Assembly: GCF_001642795.1 (NCBI RefSeq) | Contig: NZ_LKEH01000027.1 | Coordinates: 416,325 to 480,324 of the forward strand | Length of the DNA stretch: 64,000 nucleotides | Origin: Pseudomonas viridiflava | GTDB lineage: Bacteria; Pseudomonadota; Gammaproteobacteria; Pseudomonadales; Pseudomonadaceae | Direction of reading: 5' to 3' | Shown here: piece after piece, positions 45,895 to 55,701 of the stretch | Position numbering within the stretch: the stretch's first letter is position 1 | Layout of the letters: every line of letters starts with the position of its first letter | Made by a program: the position numbers and the translations under genes | The notes under the pieces: generated by a model | Database searches by the model: none | Told to the model about the DNA's origin: nothing | The model's input: the letters and a program-made list of their open reading frames with translations, nothing else

Positions 45895-47271
45895 ATGCAG
45901 CCGATGAGTGACGTTCGCCTGTCCAAAACCGTGGAATCGCACCGAATGAGATCGCCTGCCTCTTGGAAAACATCGCGGGTTATCCCCGCACACGGCCTGT
46001 TTGGCTTGCTGGTTTTTGGACTGATGACATTCAGCGGGCTACTGATGCCTGAGCTGTCCCACGCGGCAGACCTTCCGGACGGATTTGCCAAAAACGTTAC
46101 AGGTGGTGGCGACGTAGCGCCTGTTCGCCCGACGACAATCGGCGAGCTTCGAAAAGCGCTGTGCGGCTCATACGATAACCATGGCCATTGTTCCGACGAC
46201 ACGCCTCGCGTCATCGAAATCGATCATGCCTTCGACTTTCGTGGCAGCGTGATGATCAACGGCAGCCCCACAACCACCGAGATGGGGTGCGAGGTAAATC
46301 CGTGTCCTGCTGGTGGCGGACAGCTTGCAATCAACGGTTTCAATGGTTTCTGTCAAGACAGGAAGAAGGCCAGCGTGACCTATGACAACGCCGGTATGAC
46401 ACGCCTCAATGTGGGATCGAACAAAACACTGATCGGCGTCGGCAGTCAGGCTGCCATCCAGGGCATCGCGGTGCACATCGGCGGAGGTGTCCACAACGTT
46501 ATCGTTCGCAATCTGACGCTGTCCGATGTCAACCCTCAGACTGTATGGGCTGGCGATGCGCTCATCATCGAAAATACCGACGGCGTGTGGATCAGCAACA
46601 ATACGTTCGCGCGCATCGGCAGACAGATGATCGCCACCGGCTGGATGTCTGCGTCTCATATCACCATTTCAGACAACGAGTTCGACGGTCGCACGCCCTA
46701 CTCCGCGTCTTGCGACGGCCATCACTATTGGGTGTGGCTATTCCTGGGCGACCCGGACACCGTGACCGTGGCCAGGAACCTCATCCACGACACGTCCGGT
46801 CGGGGACCGCACGCGGGCGGCATGGCTAATGCCGACGTTACCGTGCAACTGGTCAATAACGTCTACTCCAACCTGAGTTACCAGGGCGCGATCATGCCGC
46901 GAACCTCTTACTCGCATCTGCTGGTGGAGGGCAATTATTTCGATCATGTCACGCATCCCTTCTACCTCGATGCCAAACAGCCCGGTACGGCATTCGCGCT
47001 ATTCGCACCAGGCACCGAAGCCGAAAACGCCGCATGTCAGGCCGCGATTGGCAGACCTTGCGTACCTAATCAACAGGAGTTCAGTGGCAACGACTACCGT
47101 CCCGAAGACCTCAATGCGCTTCAGGCGTTCAGCCAACACCTCGACTATCTGATTACGCCGTTGCCCGCAGACGTCGCGTTCAAACAGGTGCCCCAGACCG
47201 CAGGTGCAGGCAAGATCAGTGTGGCCGGCACCCAGGCTCAGCCGCTGCCCACTGGCCCTGCCAAGCAATGA
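45895..47271 (+). CDS. Secreted pectin lyase, polysaccharide lyase family 1 (copy 2)
   Basis: A 458-residue exported lyase (441 residues from a second ATG at 45946, which gives a more usual signal peptide ending in LSHAAD). From DLPDGFAKNVTGGG on it is closely paralogous to the lyase at 30946-32175, sharing TYDNAG, GVHNVIVRNLTLSDVNPQ, FARIGRQMI, CDGHHYWVWLF and DTSGRGPHAGGM. Copy 2 has VWISNN at the position of VWINHN in copy 1 and extends about 25 residues further at the C-terminus (QPLPTGPAKQ). It acts outside the cell on plant pectin. It stands alone, 13.7 kb from copy 1, behind the SorC-regulated sugar operon. Confidence 0.87.
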   Translation: MQPMSDVRLSKTVESHRMRSPASWKTSRVIPAHGLFGLLVFGLMTFSGLLMPELSHAADLPDGFAKNVTGGGDVAPVRPTTIGELRKALCGSYDNHGHCSDDTPRVIEIDHAFDFRGSVMINGSPTTTEMGCEVNPCPAGGGQLAINGFNGFCQDRKKASVTYDNAGMTRLNVGSNKTLIGVGSQAAIQGIAVHIGGGVHNVIVRNLTLSDVNPQTVWAGDALIIENTDGVWISNNTFARIGRQMIATGWMSASHITISDNEFDGRTPYSASCDGHHYWVWLFLGDPDTVTVARNLIHDTSGRGPHAGGMANADVTVQLVNNVYSNLSYQGAIMPRTSYSHLLVEGNYFDHVTHPFYLDAKQPGTAFALFAPGTEAENAACQAAIGRPCVPNQQEFSGNDYRPEDLNALQAFSQHLDYLITPLPADVAFKQVPQTAGAGKISVAGTQAQPLPTGPAKQ

Positions 47272-47397
47272 GATGAGCTGATTTTCAGAAAAATATGAAT
47301 TTTTCCGCCCCTGTTTTGCTCATATCAGCATGAGCAACGGTTCGATCCGCCGTTGCAGTGTTTTTGAATGTGATATGCAAGGCTGAGGGAACGAAAA

Positions 47398-47835
47398 ATG
47401 GCTCAATCAGAGCAGTATGGGAAGCCTGCACAAGGGGAAGGTCTGGTGCTGGTCGTTGAAGACGAACAGACGATCCGTGACTTCGTCTGTGAAATCCTCG
47501 AGACGGACGTCGGACTGCGCACCAAGGCGGTGGAAAACGCCGACGAAGCAATGAAATACCTCCAGCAGAACATCAACAAGGTGGCCCTGCTGCTGACCGA
47601 TGTCCGTATGCCAGGCAGTATGGACGGTATCGCTCTGGCCAACGTGGTGGGTTCGCAGTGGTCGCATATTCCGGTCGTGGTCATGTCCGGCCACGGTACG
47701 CCGGGCAGCGATCAGTTGAAGGACGACGTGCTGTTCATTGCCAAGCCCTGGACCATCACGCAACTGGTCAACGGCATCATGGACAGCCTGGGCGCAGAAG
47801 GTATCGCTCAGGTTTCCATGGACGATCCCAACTGA
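47398..47835 (+). CDS. Stand-alone response-regulator receiver protein
   Basis: A 145-residue single-domain receiver with no output domain. The acidic pocket E21/D22, the phosphoacceptor D68 (LTDVRMPG), the switch S97 (VVMSGHG) and K116 (IAKPW) are all present. GAGGGA lies about 12 bases upstream of the ATG. No histidine kinase is nearby, so a distant kinase must phosphorylate it; it may relay phosphate or bind a protein partner. The FIAKPW ending resembles receivers of hybrid kinases. It is separated from the achromobactin operon by a strong terminator. Confidence 0.9.
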   Translation: MAQSEQYGKPAQGEGLVLVVEDEQTIRDFVCEILETDVGLRTKAVENADEAMKYLQQNINKVALLLTDVRMPGSMDGIALANVVGSQWSHIPVVVMSGHGTPGSDQLKDDVLFIAKPWTITQLVNGIMDSLGAEGIAQVSMDDPN

Positions 47836-47844
47836 GTCCTTCTG

Positions 47845-47894
47845 CCGCTATTGCGCGCAATGAAACCGGATTGCATTGCGCGCAACTTTAGCGG
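47845..47894. terminator. Strong bidirectional terminator
   Basis: A perfect 12-bp inverted repeat, TTGCGCGCAATG with CATTGCGCGCAA (47851-47862 and 47874-47885), is extended outside by CCGCTA/TAGCGG (47845-47850 and 47889-47894) after a 3-base bulge. It lies between the stops of the receiver gene and the RraA-like gene, and would close the whole achromobactin operon. Confidence 0.85.
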
Positions 47895-47909
47895 TTTGGC
47901 TGACTGGCA

Positions 47910-48560
47910 CTACACCACGAAGCGTTTCGATACATTCATCCGCTTCTCGACCAACCGTCCCAGCAATTCGTCACGGCGTGTCCGGTCTGCCTGCTCTTTC
48001 GCCAGCAACTCAGGCAATAGTTCGCCTGCCTGCTGCGCGCTCAGAATGAACACGCCGTCGTCGTCGCCAATGGCCAGATCTCCAGGCTGTACCGTGACCT
48101 CGCAGATCCTGACCGGATGATTGAGCGCCCCGCTCTGCCCAAGGCTTCGCGTGGTAACGGCGCTGATCCCGCGGCTGAATACCGGCAGTCCATGCGCACG
48201 TAACGCCGCAACATCCGTGACGGAGCCCGACACCACCACACCTGCCAGTCCTTTGATCAGCCCCGCCAGTGTCCGCAGCTCTCCCCAGCAGGCGCAATGG
48301 GCATCACCCGTGCATTCGACGACCAGTACGTCGCCGGGCTCGCTGTTGATCAAGGCGTCACGCAGGATACTGCCATCGGGCAAATCCACTTTGACAGTGA
48401 CCACATTGCCGACCATGCGCGCGCCTTCGAACATGGGGCGGATGCCGGGCAGATAGCCGGCCTCGGTCAAGTGACCGATGGTGGATGCTGAAATGTCCCG
48501 GTACTGATCAAGCACGTCCTGGCTGATGTGCTGCTGTCGCGGTGCGATTCGCTCATTCAT
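47910..48560 (-). CDS. RraA-like / HMG-CHA aldolase-fold protein at the end of the achromobactin operon
   Basis: A 216-residue protein. The start at 48560 overlaps the reductase stop as ATGA; a longer frame upstream lies inside that gene. The fold is recognisable from VLDQYRDISASTIGHLTEAG, GNVVTVKVDLPDGSILRDAL, SEPGDVLVVE and VQPGDLAIGDDDGVFIL. In class II pyruvate aldolases of this fold the substrate arginine is in an RD pair; here the pair is T-D (SGSVTDVAALRAHG), so aldolase activity is doubtful. E. coli RraA inhibits RNase E. Being coupled to siderophore genes suggests a role in iron-limited metabolism, perhaps of citrate-derived acids, but this is inference. Confidence 0.78.
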   Translation of the reverse strand: MNERIAPRQQHISQDVLDQYRDISASTIGHLTEAGYLPGIRPMFEGARMVGNVVTVKVDLPDGSILRDALINSEPGDVLVVECTGDAHCACWGELRTLAGLIKGLAGVVVSGSVTDVAALRAHGLPVFSRGISAVTTRSLGQSGALNHPVRICEVTVQPGDLAIGDDDGVFILSAQQAGELLPELLAKEQADRTRRDELLGRLVEKRMNVSKRFVV

Positions 48561-49333
48561 CGGCATTTCTTTGGCCTCAATAACGGACAGGTCGAGCAGT
48601 ACTCGACGGGATTGCTTGCGTCGTAATAAAAACAGCAGGTGCGTCGGAAACGGATGCTTTGACCGGAAGGCAATGTCGTTGGTGGTCGTCTGAAATGCTT
48701 CAGCGGGTTGTAGTCCAGACCGAACAACGAAGGATCGGCGTGGTTCAACAGCCAGTCGAAATCGGCTTCGTAACGCGCACGAATGACGGGATCGTCGACC
48801 TTGGCCATGCGCTTCTCGTAGAGCGAGTACACCCGCACGGCAGTGTTTTCCCACAGGATGCGTCGGGAAATACCGCTCACCCGGTTGAAGGTTTCCCAGA
48901 GCGGTTTCAACAATCCGGCGAACAGGGTCTGGACGATCGATTCACGCCAGATGTCCCGGTCTCCAGTTGCGTAGCCAAAAGGAACAACATTCAGCAGTGG
49001 CATGGATGACGTCCACAGGCCGTCATCGTGGGCGTACTCGATCACGCTATTGTCCAGCGACAGGCTGAGGCCCTTGTCGAACACCGACATGGAATAAAGG
49101 CAGGCACCCGTGCCGAGAAAGGAAAACCGCTTGGCCAGCAGGGATGCTGTGATCGCCCGCGTCGGAGAACCAATGACTGGGCCCAGTGCATCCAGCAGAT
49201 CGCTGCACACGGCCTCGTCCAGCAGGTCCTGTGCGGGCAAGGATCTTGAGTCGCGAGCATCTGCCGTTCTGAGCTGGAGCGGCCCGCAGAGCAAAGCCCA
49301 TTCGGCGTCGCTGAAGGCTTGCCCAGCCGTCAT
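48557..49333 (-). CDS. FhuF-like siderophore ferric-iron reductase
   Basis: A 258-residue cytoplasmic protein. The C-terminal cysteine set C233-C234-x11-C246-x2-C249 (TCCFYYDAS and EYCSTCPLL) is the [2Fe-2S] signature of FhuF-type ferric reductases. The N-terminal part has the AcsD/IucA-like accessory features of this family ([13 protein letters not shown] helix, [16 protein letters not shown]). The start at 49333 overlaps the cbrD stop by 4 bp. It would reduce Fe(III)-achromobactin after import by CbrABCD and release the iron. It is not part of the core Dickeya gene set as I remember it. Confidence 0.85.
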   Translation of the reverse strand: MTAGQAFSDAEWALLCGPLQLRTADARDSRSLPAQDLLDEAVCSDLLDALGPVIGSPTRAITASLLAKRFSFLGTGACLYSMSVFDKGLSLSLDNSVIEYAHDDGLWTSSMPLLNVVPFGYATGDRDIWRESIVQTLFAGLLKPLWETFNRVSGISRRILWENTAVRVYSLYEKRMAKVDDPVIRARYEADFDWLLNHADPSLFGLDYNPLKHFRRPPTTLPSGQSIRFRRTCCFYYDASNPVEYCSTCPLLRPKKCR

Positions 49334-50121
49334 TGCGGCAGTTCCCGGCCGAAGGGAATGCACAGCGGCGTGCCGAAAAACGGGTCGGGAATGATCCGGC
49401 AGTTCAGGTCGAACACCTGCTTGACCAGTGTTTCGCTGAGAATGTCGGCAGGACGCCCCTGGGCAAATGCTGTGCGTTGGTGCACGGCAATCATGTGATC
49501 GGCGTAGCGGCAGGCCAGATTCAGATCGTGCAGAACCATGACGATGGTCTTGCCTTCCTGTCGGTTGAGGTCGCGCAACAGGTCAAGCACTTCGATCTGA
49601 TGAGCCAGGTCGAGAAAGGTGGTCGGCTCGTCCAGCAGCACCAGGTCGGTGTCCTGTGCCAGGGTCATGGCGATCCACGCACGCTGACGCTGACCGCCCG
49701 ACAAGGCGTCCACCGGGCGCTCGGCCAATGCGTGCATGCCGGTCTGCATCAGGGCCTTTTCGACCATGGCCTCATCCTGCGCGGACCATTGCTGCATCCA
49801 GTTCTGATACGGATAACGGCCCAGCGCGACCAATTGACGGACGCTGATGCCTTCAGGCGCGCTGGGCATCTGCGGCAGGATCGCCAGTTCACGTGCCACG
49901 GTGGCCGTGGACTTGTGATGAATGTCAGCCCCATTGAGCACCACACTGCCTGCCTGAGGTTTCAGCAGCCGGGCCAGAGATTTGAGCAACGTGCTTTTGC
50001 CGCAACCGTTGCTGCCGATCAGCACCGTCACCTGCCCCGGAGGAAGCTGCAGGTCGAGGCTGTCGATGATGACCTGGCCCTGATAGCTCAAGGTCAGGTC
50101 ATTGGTTGCAATGGACGCCAT
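49330..50121 (-). CDS. cbrD: Ferric-achromobactin ABC transporter, ATP-binding protein
   Basis: A 263-residue FecE-type ATPase. Walker A is GSNGCGKST at residues 36-44, the signature is [16 protein letters not shown], and Walker B runs into [17 protein letters not shown], typical of siderophore importers. It follows cbrC by 10 bp and overlaps the reductase gene downstream. It powers uptake of ferric achromobactin through CbrB and CbrC. The identity rests on the family plus its position behind the acs biosynthetic genes. Confidence 0.92.
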   Translation of the reverse strand: MASIATNDLTLSYQGQVIIDSLDLQLPPGQVTVLIGSNGCGKSTLLKSLARLLKPQAGSVVLNGADIHHKSTATVARELAILPQMPSAPEGISVRQLVALGRYPYQNWMQQWSAQDEAMVEKALMQTGMHALAERPVDALSGGQRQRAWIAMTLAQDTDLVLLDEPTTFLDLAHQIEVLDLLRDLNRQEGKTIVMVLHDLNLACRYADHMIAVHQRTAFAQGRPADILSETLVKQVFDLNCRIIPDPFFGTPLCIPFGRELPQ

Positions 50122-50131
50122 CCGAAATTCC

Positions 50132-51163
50132 TTAATGCCGCTGGTTGATCAAGAGATACAGAAAAAACGGCGTGCCTAGCACCGCGACGAAAATTCCTGC
50201 GGGCAGGTCCAGCGGCAGGAACAGCGTACGTCCGGCCAGATCGGCCAGCATCACCAGATTGGCGCCCATCAGCGCAGACATCAGCGCCTGCCCGGCAAAC
50301 CCCGGCGGCACCAGACGTTTGGCGATGTGCGGCGCGATCAGGCCGACAAAGGCAATCGCCCCGCCCCAGGCCACGGCCAGACCGGCCAGCGCCACGCTGA
50401 CCAGCAACAGGCCGGCGCGCAACCACTGCACACGCACACCGATACCCTGAGCCAGATCATCATCCAGCTGTTGCACCCGCACCTGTCGAGCGAGTAGCAC
50501 CAGCAATGGCAGGACCACCACCAGCCAGCTTGCGAGCGCACGCGGTTCGGGCCAACTGGCACCATACACGCTGCCGGTCAGCCAGACGTAGGCCGACAAG
50601 GTTGTGGTCAACGGGCTGAACACCAGAATGAAGGTGGTGACGGCAGCCAATAACGCCGACACCCCAACGCCGATCAGCACCAGTCGCAGCGGAGAAGCGC
50701 CCTGATTCCAGGCCAACAGATAGATGGCCAGCGCCGCCAGACCGGCACCGCTGATGGCGGCAAGGGGCAGAAACTGCGCACCCAGCGCTGCAGAGAAGAA
50801 CGACAGGTAGATCACCGCTGCCGCGCTGGCACCGCTGGTGATGCCCAGCAGGTCAGGCGACGCCAGCGGATTGCGGATGATGCTCTGCAGGATCAGGCCG
50901 GACACGGCAAGCGCTGCGCCCACAAGCGCGGCCAGCGCCAGCCTTGGCATGCGCAGTTGCTCGACGATGAACACCAGACTCTGGTCTGCCTGCCCGGACA
51001 GCACGTCAAACAGCGTTGCAGGCGACAGGTTGACCTTGCCCAGCGCCAGTGAGCCCAGCATGACCAGTAAGGTGAAGGCCAGCGCCGCCAGCAATCGTGT
51101 CAGGCCAGCCAGACTGAAACGTCTGGAAAATCCGCGATAACGGAGCGTCAGGTGCTTATCCAT
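50132..51163 (-). CDS. cbrC: Ferric-achromobactin ABC transporter, permease 2
   Basis: A 343-residue FecCD-family inner-membrane permease with about 9-10 helices. [20 protein letters not shown] and [20 protein letters not shown] are the family signatures, the latter forming the ATPase-contact loop. It overlaps cbrB by 8 bp, and pairs with it as a heterodimer. It shares the RNPLASPxLxGI block with CbrB, showing their common origin. Confidence 0.92.
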   Translation of the reverse strand: MDKHLTLRYRGFSRRFSLAGLTRLLAALAFTLLVMLGSLALGKVNLSPATLFDVLSGQADQSLVFIVEQLRMPRLALAALVGAALAVSGLILQSIIRNPLASPDLLGITSGASAAAVIYLSFFSAALGAQFLPLAAISGAGLAALAIYLLAWNQGASPLRLVLIGVGVSALLAAVTTFILVFSPLTTTLSAYVWLTGSVYGASWPEPRALASWLVVVLPLLVLLARQVRVQQLDDDLAQGIGVRVQWLRAGLLLVSVALAGLAVAWGGAIAFVGLIAPHIAKRLVPPGFAGQALMSALMGANLVMLADLAGRTLFLPLDLPAGIFVAVLGTPFFLYLLINQRH

Positions 51164-52145
51164 AACGCGCTCCCCGACGCGCCAGCGCTATGAAAAATGG
51201 CGCACCAAACAGCGCCGTCATCACACCGACCGGCACTTCCTGCGGCACGATCACTACCCGCGCCAGCGTATCGGCGAGCAGCAATAGCGTCGCACCCAGC
51301 AGCGCACAGCCCGGCAGCAGCCAGCGATGGTCGATGGACAGTGTCTTGCGCACCATGTGCGGGACCAGCAGGCCGATGAAGCCGATACTGCCTGCCAACG
51401 CCACTGCACTGCCCGCCAGGGCAATGATCACGATGCTCATCAGCAGGCGGATCAGCCCGGTACGCTGGCCCAGAGCGGTGGCAATGGCTTCGCCGGTATT
51501 GAGCACATTGACCTGCCCTGCCAGCAGCAGCGCGGCGAGCAGGGCCAGCACCACACAGACCAGCATCGGCGCCGCGGCGCTCAGGTCGCGCTCCGACAGC
51601 GAACCCGCAAGCCAGAACAGCACCGTGTCCAGACCGTCCTGATTGACCACCAGCAACGCCTGACTGAACGCGGTGAACAGCGCCGTGATAGCAGCTCCCG
51701 CCAGCACGATACGCAGCGGATTGAGGCTGCCCTGCCCCCGATTGCCGATCACCCAGACCAGACACCCCGCCACCGCCGCGCCGATGAAAGCGCACCACAG
51801 CCACTGACTCATCGAGGTCAGGGTCAGCAACGACGAACAGGCAATGATCGAAAACGTCGCCCCGGCATTGATGCCGAACAGACCCGGAGACGCCAGCGGG
51901 TTGCGTGTCAGGGCCTGCATCAGGGCGCCGGCCACGGCCAGACTCGCGCCCACGGCAATCGCCATCAGCGTACGGGTAAAGCGGCTGTCGAGCAGGACAT
52001 GCTGGGTCGCACTCAGGGCATCAGGCTGCCAGAGGCTGTTGACGATCGCCGCAGGCGAAATCCAGCTGGCCCCTGACGCAAGGCTCAACCCCATGCACAC
52101 CATGAGCACCAGCGCGCCGATGCCCAGTCTCGTTCCTTGCTTCAT
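51156..52145 (-). CDS. cbrB: Ferric-achromobactin ABC transporter, permease 1
   Basis: A 329-residue FecCD-family permease. [20 protein letters not shown] and [17 protein letters not shown] are the diagnostic segments. The start overlaps the cbrA stop by 4 bp and the end overlaps cbrC by 8 bp, so the three are translated together. It forms the membrane channel with CbrC. Confidence 0.92.
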   Translation of the reverse strand: MKQGTRLGIGALVLMVCMGLSLASGASWISPAAIVNSLWQPDALSATQHVLLDSRFTRTLMAIAVGASLAVAGALMQALTRNPLASPGLFGINAGATFSIIACSSLLTLTSMSQWLWCAFIGAAVAGCLVWVIGNRGQGSLNPLRIVLAGAAITALFTAFSQALLVVNQDGLDTVLFWLAGSLSERDLSAAAPMLVCVVLALLAALLLAGQVNVLNTGEAIATALGQRTGLIRLLMSIVIIALAGSAVALAGSIGFIGLLVPHMVRKTLSIDHRWLLPGCALLGATLLLLADTLARVVIVPQEVPVGVMTALFGAPFFIALARRGARYG

Positions 52146-53062
52146 GAAGAGCGGGTCCCGAGCGCAACCTTTGATATTTCGTCGAGCATCAGGTTGGCGC
52201 CCAGAATTCCGCCGGACAGGCTCCAGGCCACCGCATCGACGCGCCAGACCTGACCGTCCTGCGGTGCTCGCAACTGTTTCCAGAACGGATGCTGCACCAG
52301 CTTTTCGTACGTGTTCTGCGCGGCCTTGCTGTCGCCACGCTGAAAGATAAAGAACAGGTCGGCATCGACCACAGGCAGGCTCTCTTTACTGCTGAGTTTG
52401 AGGGAAACGCCCTGCGCTTCGCGGGCGGCGGGTGTCCAGTCGAAGTCCAGCTCGCTGAGCACGGAGCCGGCAAAACTGGCAGGAAGGTAACTACGGATAT
52501 GGTCCTCGCGGACATCGAGCACCGATACAGTGATGGGCCAGCGTCCGGCAAACCTCGCCTTCAGCTGTTCACGCAGCGTTGCCACGCGTTGCTGCCATTG
52601 CCCGAGCAGCGCCATGGCCTGCTGCTGGCGATTCAGGGCCGCGCCCATCATCGCCAGGGTGCGCTTGAATTCGAACACCTCTTCCAGCATCACCAGAGGT
52701 GCAATCTGTTCAAGCAACGGCGCAATGCGTTGATGACGAAAACGCGAGGCCACGATCAGGTCCGGCTTGAGCAGCACAATGTCTTCCAGGCTCGGCTGGG
52801 TTTCCAGGCCCACATGGGGCACCGCCGCCAGCGCCGGGCGCAGGTAGCGGTACATGGGCTTTTCACTCCAGGAATCCACCACGCCACAGGGCGTGACGCC
52901 CAGCGCCACCGCTGTGTCGGAGGCGCCCTGAAACAGCGTGACCACCCGCAACGGCGCTGCCCGGGCAATGCCGGGCAGCGTCAATCCGGGTAACACCAAC
53001 AGTCCCAGCGACAGGCGCAGTACCTTGCGCCGCGATGGCTGATCAGGCTCGTCAGACCTCAC
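52142..53062 (-). CDS. cbrA: Ferric-achromobactin ABC transporter, periplasmic binding protein
   Basis: A 306-residue FecB/FhuD-type binding protein. I chose the GTG at 53062, which overlaps the acsA stop and yields a short N-region with twin arginines ([15 protein letters not shown]) and a cleavage site after GIARA; a longer frame to 53131 lies inside acsA. The mature part shows the helical-backbone siderophore-binding fold: [19 protein letters not shown] and [15 protein letters not shown]. The RR signal may direct Tat export, as for several siderophore-binding proteins. Confidence 0.86.
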   Translation of the reverse strand: MRSDEPDQPSRRKVLRLSLGLLVLPGLTLPGIARAAPLRVVTLFQGASDTAVALGVTPCGVVDSWSEKPMYRYLRPALAAVPHVGLETQPSLEDIVLLKPDLIVASRFRHQRIAPLLEQIAPLVMLEEVFEFKRTLAMMGAALNRQQQAMALLGQWQQRVATLREQLKARFAGRWPITVSVLDVREDHIRSYLPASFAGSVLSELDFDWTPAAREAQGVSLKLSSKESLPVVDADLFFIFQRGDSKAAQNTYEKLVQHPFWKQLRAPQDGQVWRVDAVAWSLSGGILGANLMLDEISKVALGTRSS

Positions 53063-54920
53063 GTCGCAACCTGTGGAACGGGTTGACCACCTGGCCCTTG
53101 CCGAACGGCATGCTGCCCGGCCCGCCAGCACGCGCGATCATCGGCGTGAGCAGCAGTTTCTGTGGCCAGTTCGGTACTTCGAACAGTTGGTGCCGGAGCA
53201 TGTTGCGGGCCTCCTCGTCGAATTCAATGGTGGTGATCAGGTTGTCCAGCACATCGCGCAATACGGTCCACAGCGCGGTGACCGGAATGTCGTAGACCTG
53301 CGCCAGGGTGTCCATGATTGCCCGGACATTGACCTGAATACCCAGGGTCTGCAGCCAGAACAGCAGATCTTCGGGGCGCTCATGGTACAGGGTATTGGCA
53401 TGACCTTTCTTCATGCGATACACCGGATCCTGCATGCCGTTGCGCTCAAGCCACGGCACGAAGATGCGCAGCGAGTCATGATCACGCAGCAACAGGCCCT
53501 GCGCCTGCCCCGCTTTCCAGACCAGTACCGCATTCTGACCGTGCACTTCGCCGAGCATGCCCAGGCGCAGCATGCGCAGGTTAATGTCGAAGAAGCTGTG
53601 GCTCAACTCCCGGAACAGCGTCAGCACCGAGGCCTGATTGCGTGGCAGCTCGCGATACGCCATCCACTCATCGAAGAAGTGCCGATTGCTGCCCGGCAAC
53701 GGCGTGCCCAGCGCGGCCATCGGCAGCAGGCGGCATTCGGGATCGTCCAGCAGTGCTGCCGGATAACGGCGCAGCATCGCCGAAAGATGACGCGGGCCTT
53801 CGTCGAACAGGCTGGCGCCAGTCGGCATGAAGGCCCACCACGTACGCTCGTCACACAGGTGCAGCGAGCGACCCAGTGTCTCGTCCTTCTCGACCACCTG
53901 ACGCAACAAGGCTTCGCTCAGATTGCCATTGATCATCTTTACCGCAGGCAAGTAGCGCGATGCACCGAGGGAGTAGATCGCCATCGGCAGCTTCAGGTAA
54001 TCGGCGCTGTCGAAGCACGGCGTCATCGAACGCAACGACGAGGTGGCAAATACCGACGCTTCCTGAAAGTCCAGGCGCAGGCAGTCGCCCTTGGCCAGCG
54101 CGTCACCCACTTGCGCCTCCAGCACGTGATCGAACTGCCAGGGATGAACCGGCAGCGCGACGTGACTGTGGGCAATGCCGCGGGCCTGCATTTCCTGATC
54201 GAGCCGGGCCTGCAGGTCAGTGGGCAGCAGGTAACGGGCCGGGAAAGACGCCTGCAGGTCCGCGACGCCCTCGCCACATTGCAGCAGGGTCTTTTCCACC
54301 GCCACCCAGTTCAGCACCACCGGTTTGGCAAACTCGGCCTGATAGGCGCGGTACTGCTGCTCATCCAGGCCCTGCTTGGCTTTGGCCAGCGGATGGTAAG
54401 GACGGTCACGCAACGAGGCCCATTGCTCCATGGTACGGAAGAAGGTGTGACCGTCCTGGCCCATCAGGTTCTGGTCGTCCACGTTGTGATCCAGCGACAG
54501 TGCGGTCTGCCAGACGCTGATGCGCAGCACATCCAGGAACAGCGACAGACCTTTTTCGTTGTCGGCAAAGCGCGTCGCCATGCCGGCGAACACCCACTTC
54601 ATGAAGTCTTCGGGAGACAACTGCGTCCAACGCTCGCCCTGACGGCCCAGCACCGGCGTGCCGGGTACCTTCTCCCATTGCTGGGTGATGCCGGGGCGCA
54701 GCGCGATGCTGATGAAGCGTTGCTCGGCGGCATCGCAGTTCCAGTCCCAGACCTGTTGGCCGGCGCTTTTCCCGGACAGCGCCGGAGCCTGCGGGTGGCT
54801 CAGTTGCCATTGGGCGGTGTCCTGCAATGCCAGGTTTTCCTGGCCGAAAAAGTCTTCGGCCAGCAGGCAGTCGACCAGATCCTGCATCACCAGGTCTGCG
54901 GCATGTGAAGTGAAATTCAT
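53052..54920 (-). CDS. acsA: Achromobactin NIS synthetase AcsA (IucA/IucC family)
   Basis: A 622-residue NRPS-independent siderophore synthetase. VALPVHPWQFDHVLEAQVGD is the family HPWQ motif near the ATP site, SSLRSMTPC and RRYPAAL lie in the thumb and palm, and the C-terminal FhuF-like iron-transport domain runs from about residue 450 (GEVHGQNAVLVWKAGQAQG). It condenses a carboxylate with an amine, one of the three ATP-dependent steps in achromobactin assembly. It lies 4 bp after acsB, and cbrA begins inside its stop. Confidence 0.93.
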   Translation of the reverse strand: MNFTSHAADLVMQDLVDCLLAEDFFGQENLALQDTAQWQLSHPQAPALSGKSAGQQVWDWNCDAAEQRFISIALRPGITQQWEKVPGTPVLGRQGERWTQLSPEDFMKWVFAGMATRFADNEKGLSLFLDVLRISVWQTALSLDHNVDDQNLMGQDGHTFFRTMEQWASLRDRPYHPLAKAKQGLDEQQYRAYQAEFAKPVVLNWVAVEKTLLQCGEGVADLQASFPARYLLPTDLQARLDQEMQARGIAHSHVALPVHPWQFDHVLEAQVGDALAKGDCLRLDFQEASVFATSSLRSMTPCFDSADYLKLPMAIYSLGASRYLPAVKMINGNLSEALLRQVVEKDETLGRSLHLCDERTWWAFMPTGASLFDEGPRHLSAMLRRYPAALLDDPECRLLPMAALGTPLPGSNRHFFDEWMAYRELPRNQASVLTLFRELSHSFFDINLRMLRLGMLGEVHGQNAVLVWKAGQAQGLLLRDHDSLRIFVPWLERNGMQDPVYRMKKGHANTLYHERPEDLLFWLQTLGIQVNVRAIMDTLAQVYDIPVTALWTVLRDVLDNLITTIEFDEEARNMLRHQLFEVPNWPQKLLLTPMIARAGGPGSMPFGKGQVVNPFHRLRREV

Positions 54921-54924
54921 CGGA

Positions 54925-55701
54925 TCAGTTTCCTTCTACAGAATGTTGAGTCAGGCGGGCCTGAAGCGCACGAAAGGCAATGCCGCGCTCATCCCCCAGG
55001 ACAAAAGCGTTGACCCCGCGAGCCTGCCAGCGAGCAGCGTCGCCCGGCTGGCGGGGAATGGTGCAATAGGCAACGTCGGCGGCTTTGGCTGCCTGCCAGG
55101 TGTCGAGCAGTGCCTGCTGTACGACGGGGGTATCGATCTGCCAGGGCATGCCGAGCGACTGGGACAAATCCGCCGCGCCTTCGAGAATCATGTCCAGCCC
55201 CGGCACCGCAGCGATGTCGGCTGCGCGGCGCACGCCTTCGGCGCTCTCGATCATCGCCACCAGCATGATTTGCTCGTTCGCGGCTTCGACGTACTGCGCC
55301 AGGCTGTGCTTGCCGAACGAGCCAGGACGCCCGGCATTCAGGCTGCGGCGGCCCAGCGGGTGGTACTTGCAGGCCGCAATCGCTTCGGCCAGTTGTTCGG
55401 GGCTTTCGATCATGGGCAGCACGATGCCCTGCGCGCCGCCATCAAGCAGCCGCAGCAGGGTTTTCGGGTTCAGATCGGCGACCCGCACCAAGGGCGTAAG
55501 GTCGTAGCTTTCGGCCACGCGGATCATGTTCTCCACGGTTTCCGGGTTGATCAGCACGTGTTCCATGTCGATGATCACGAAGTCGAAACCGGCTTCGGCG
55601 ATCAGTTCGATGGCGGCAGGCGCCGGGATCGAGCTGATCAGTCCGTACACCGGCTGGCCTCTGCCGAGCTTCTGCTTGAGCGTATTGGTCCTCAGCATCA
55701 T
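54925..55701 (-). CDS. acsB: Achromobactin locus HpcH/HpaI-type aldolase AcsB
   Basis: A 258-residue TIM-barrel protein of the HpcH/HpaI aldolase/citrate lyase family. It contains GFDFVIIDMEHVLINPETVE with the metal-binding acid region, PLVRVADLNPKTLLRLLDGG, and LVAMIESAEGVR with the second metal glutamate. It overlaps acsC by 4 bp. Its role in the achromobactin pathway is thought to be supply or breakdown of a keto acid building block; that role is less firmly known than those of AcsA, C and D. Confidence 0.9.
   Translation of the reverse strand: MMLRTNTLKQKLGRGQPVYGLISSIPAPAAIELIAEAGFDFVIIDMEHVLINPETVENMIRVAESYDLTPLVRVADLNPKTLLRLLDGGAQGIVLPMIESPEQLAEAIAACKYHPLGRRSLNAGRPGSFGKHSLAQYVEAANEQIMLVAMIESAEGVRRAADIAAVPGLDMILEGAADLSQSLGMPWQIDTPVVQQALLDTWQAAKAADVAYCTIPRQPGDAARWQARGVNAFVLGDERGIAFRALQARLTQHSVEGN

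Noticed and set aside
53073..54908. A 611-codon open frame on the plus strand opposite acsA
   Set aside because: Its composition (rich in R, Q, H) is that of an antisense shadow of a GC-rich gene, no family features appear, and acsA on the other strand is certain.
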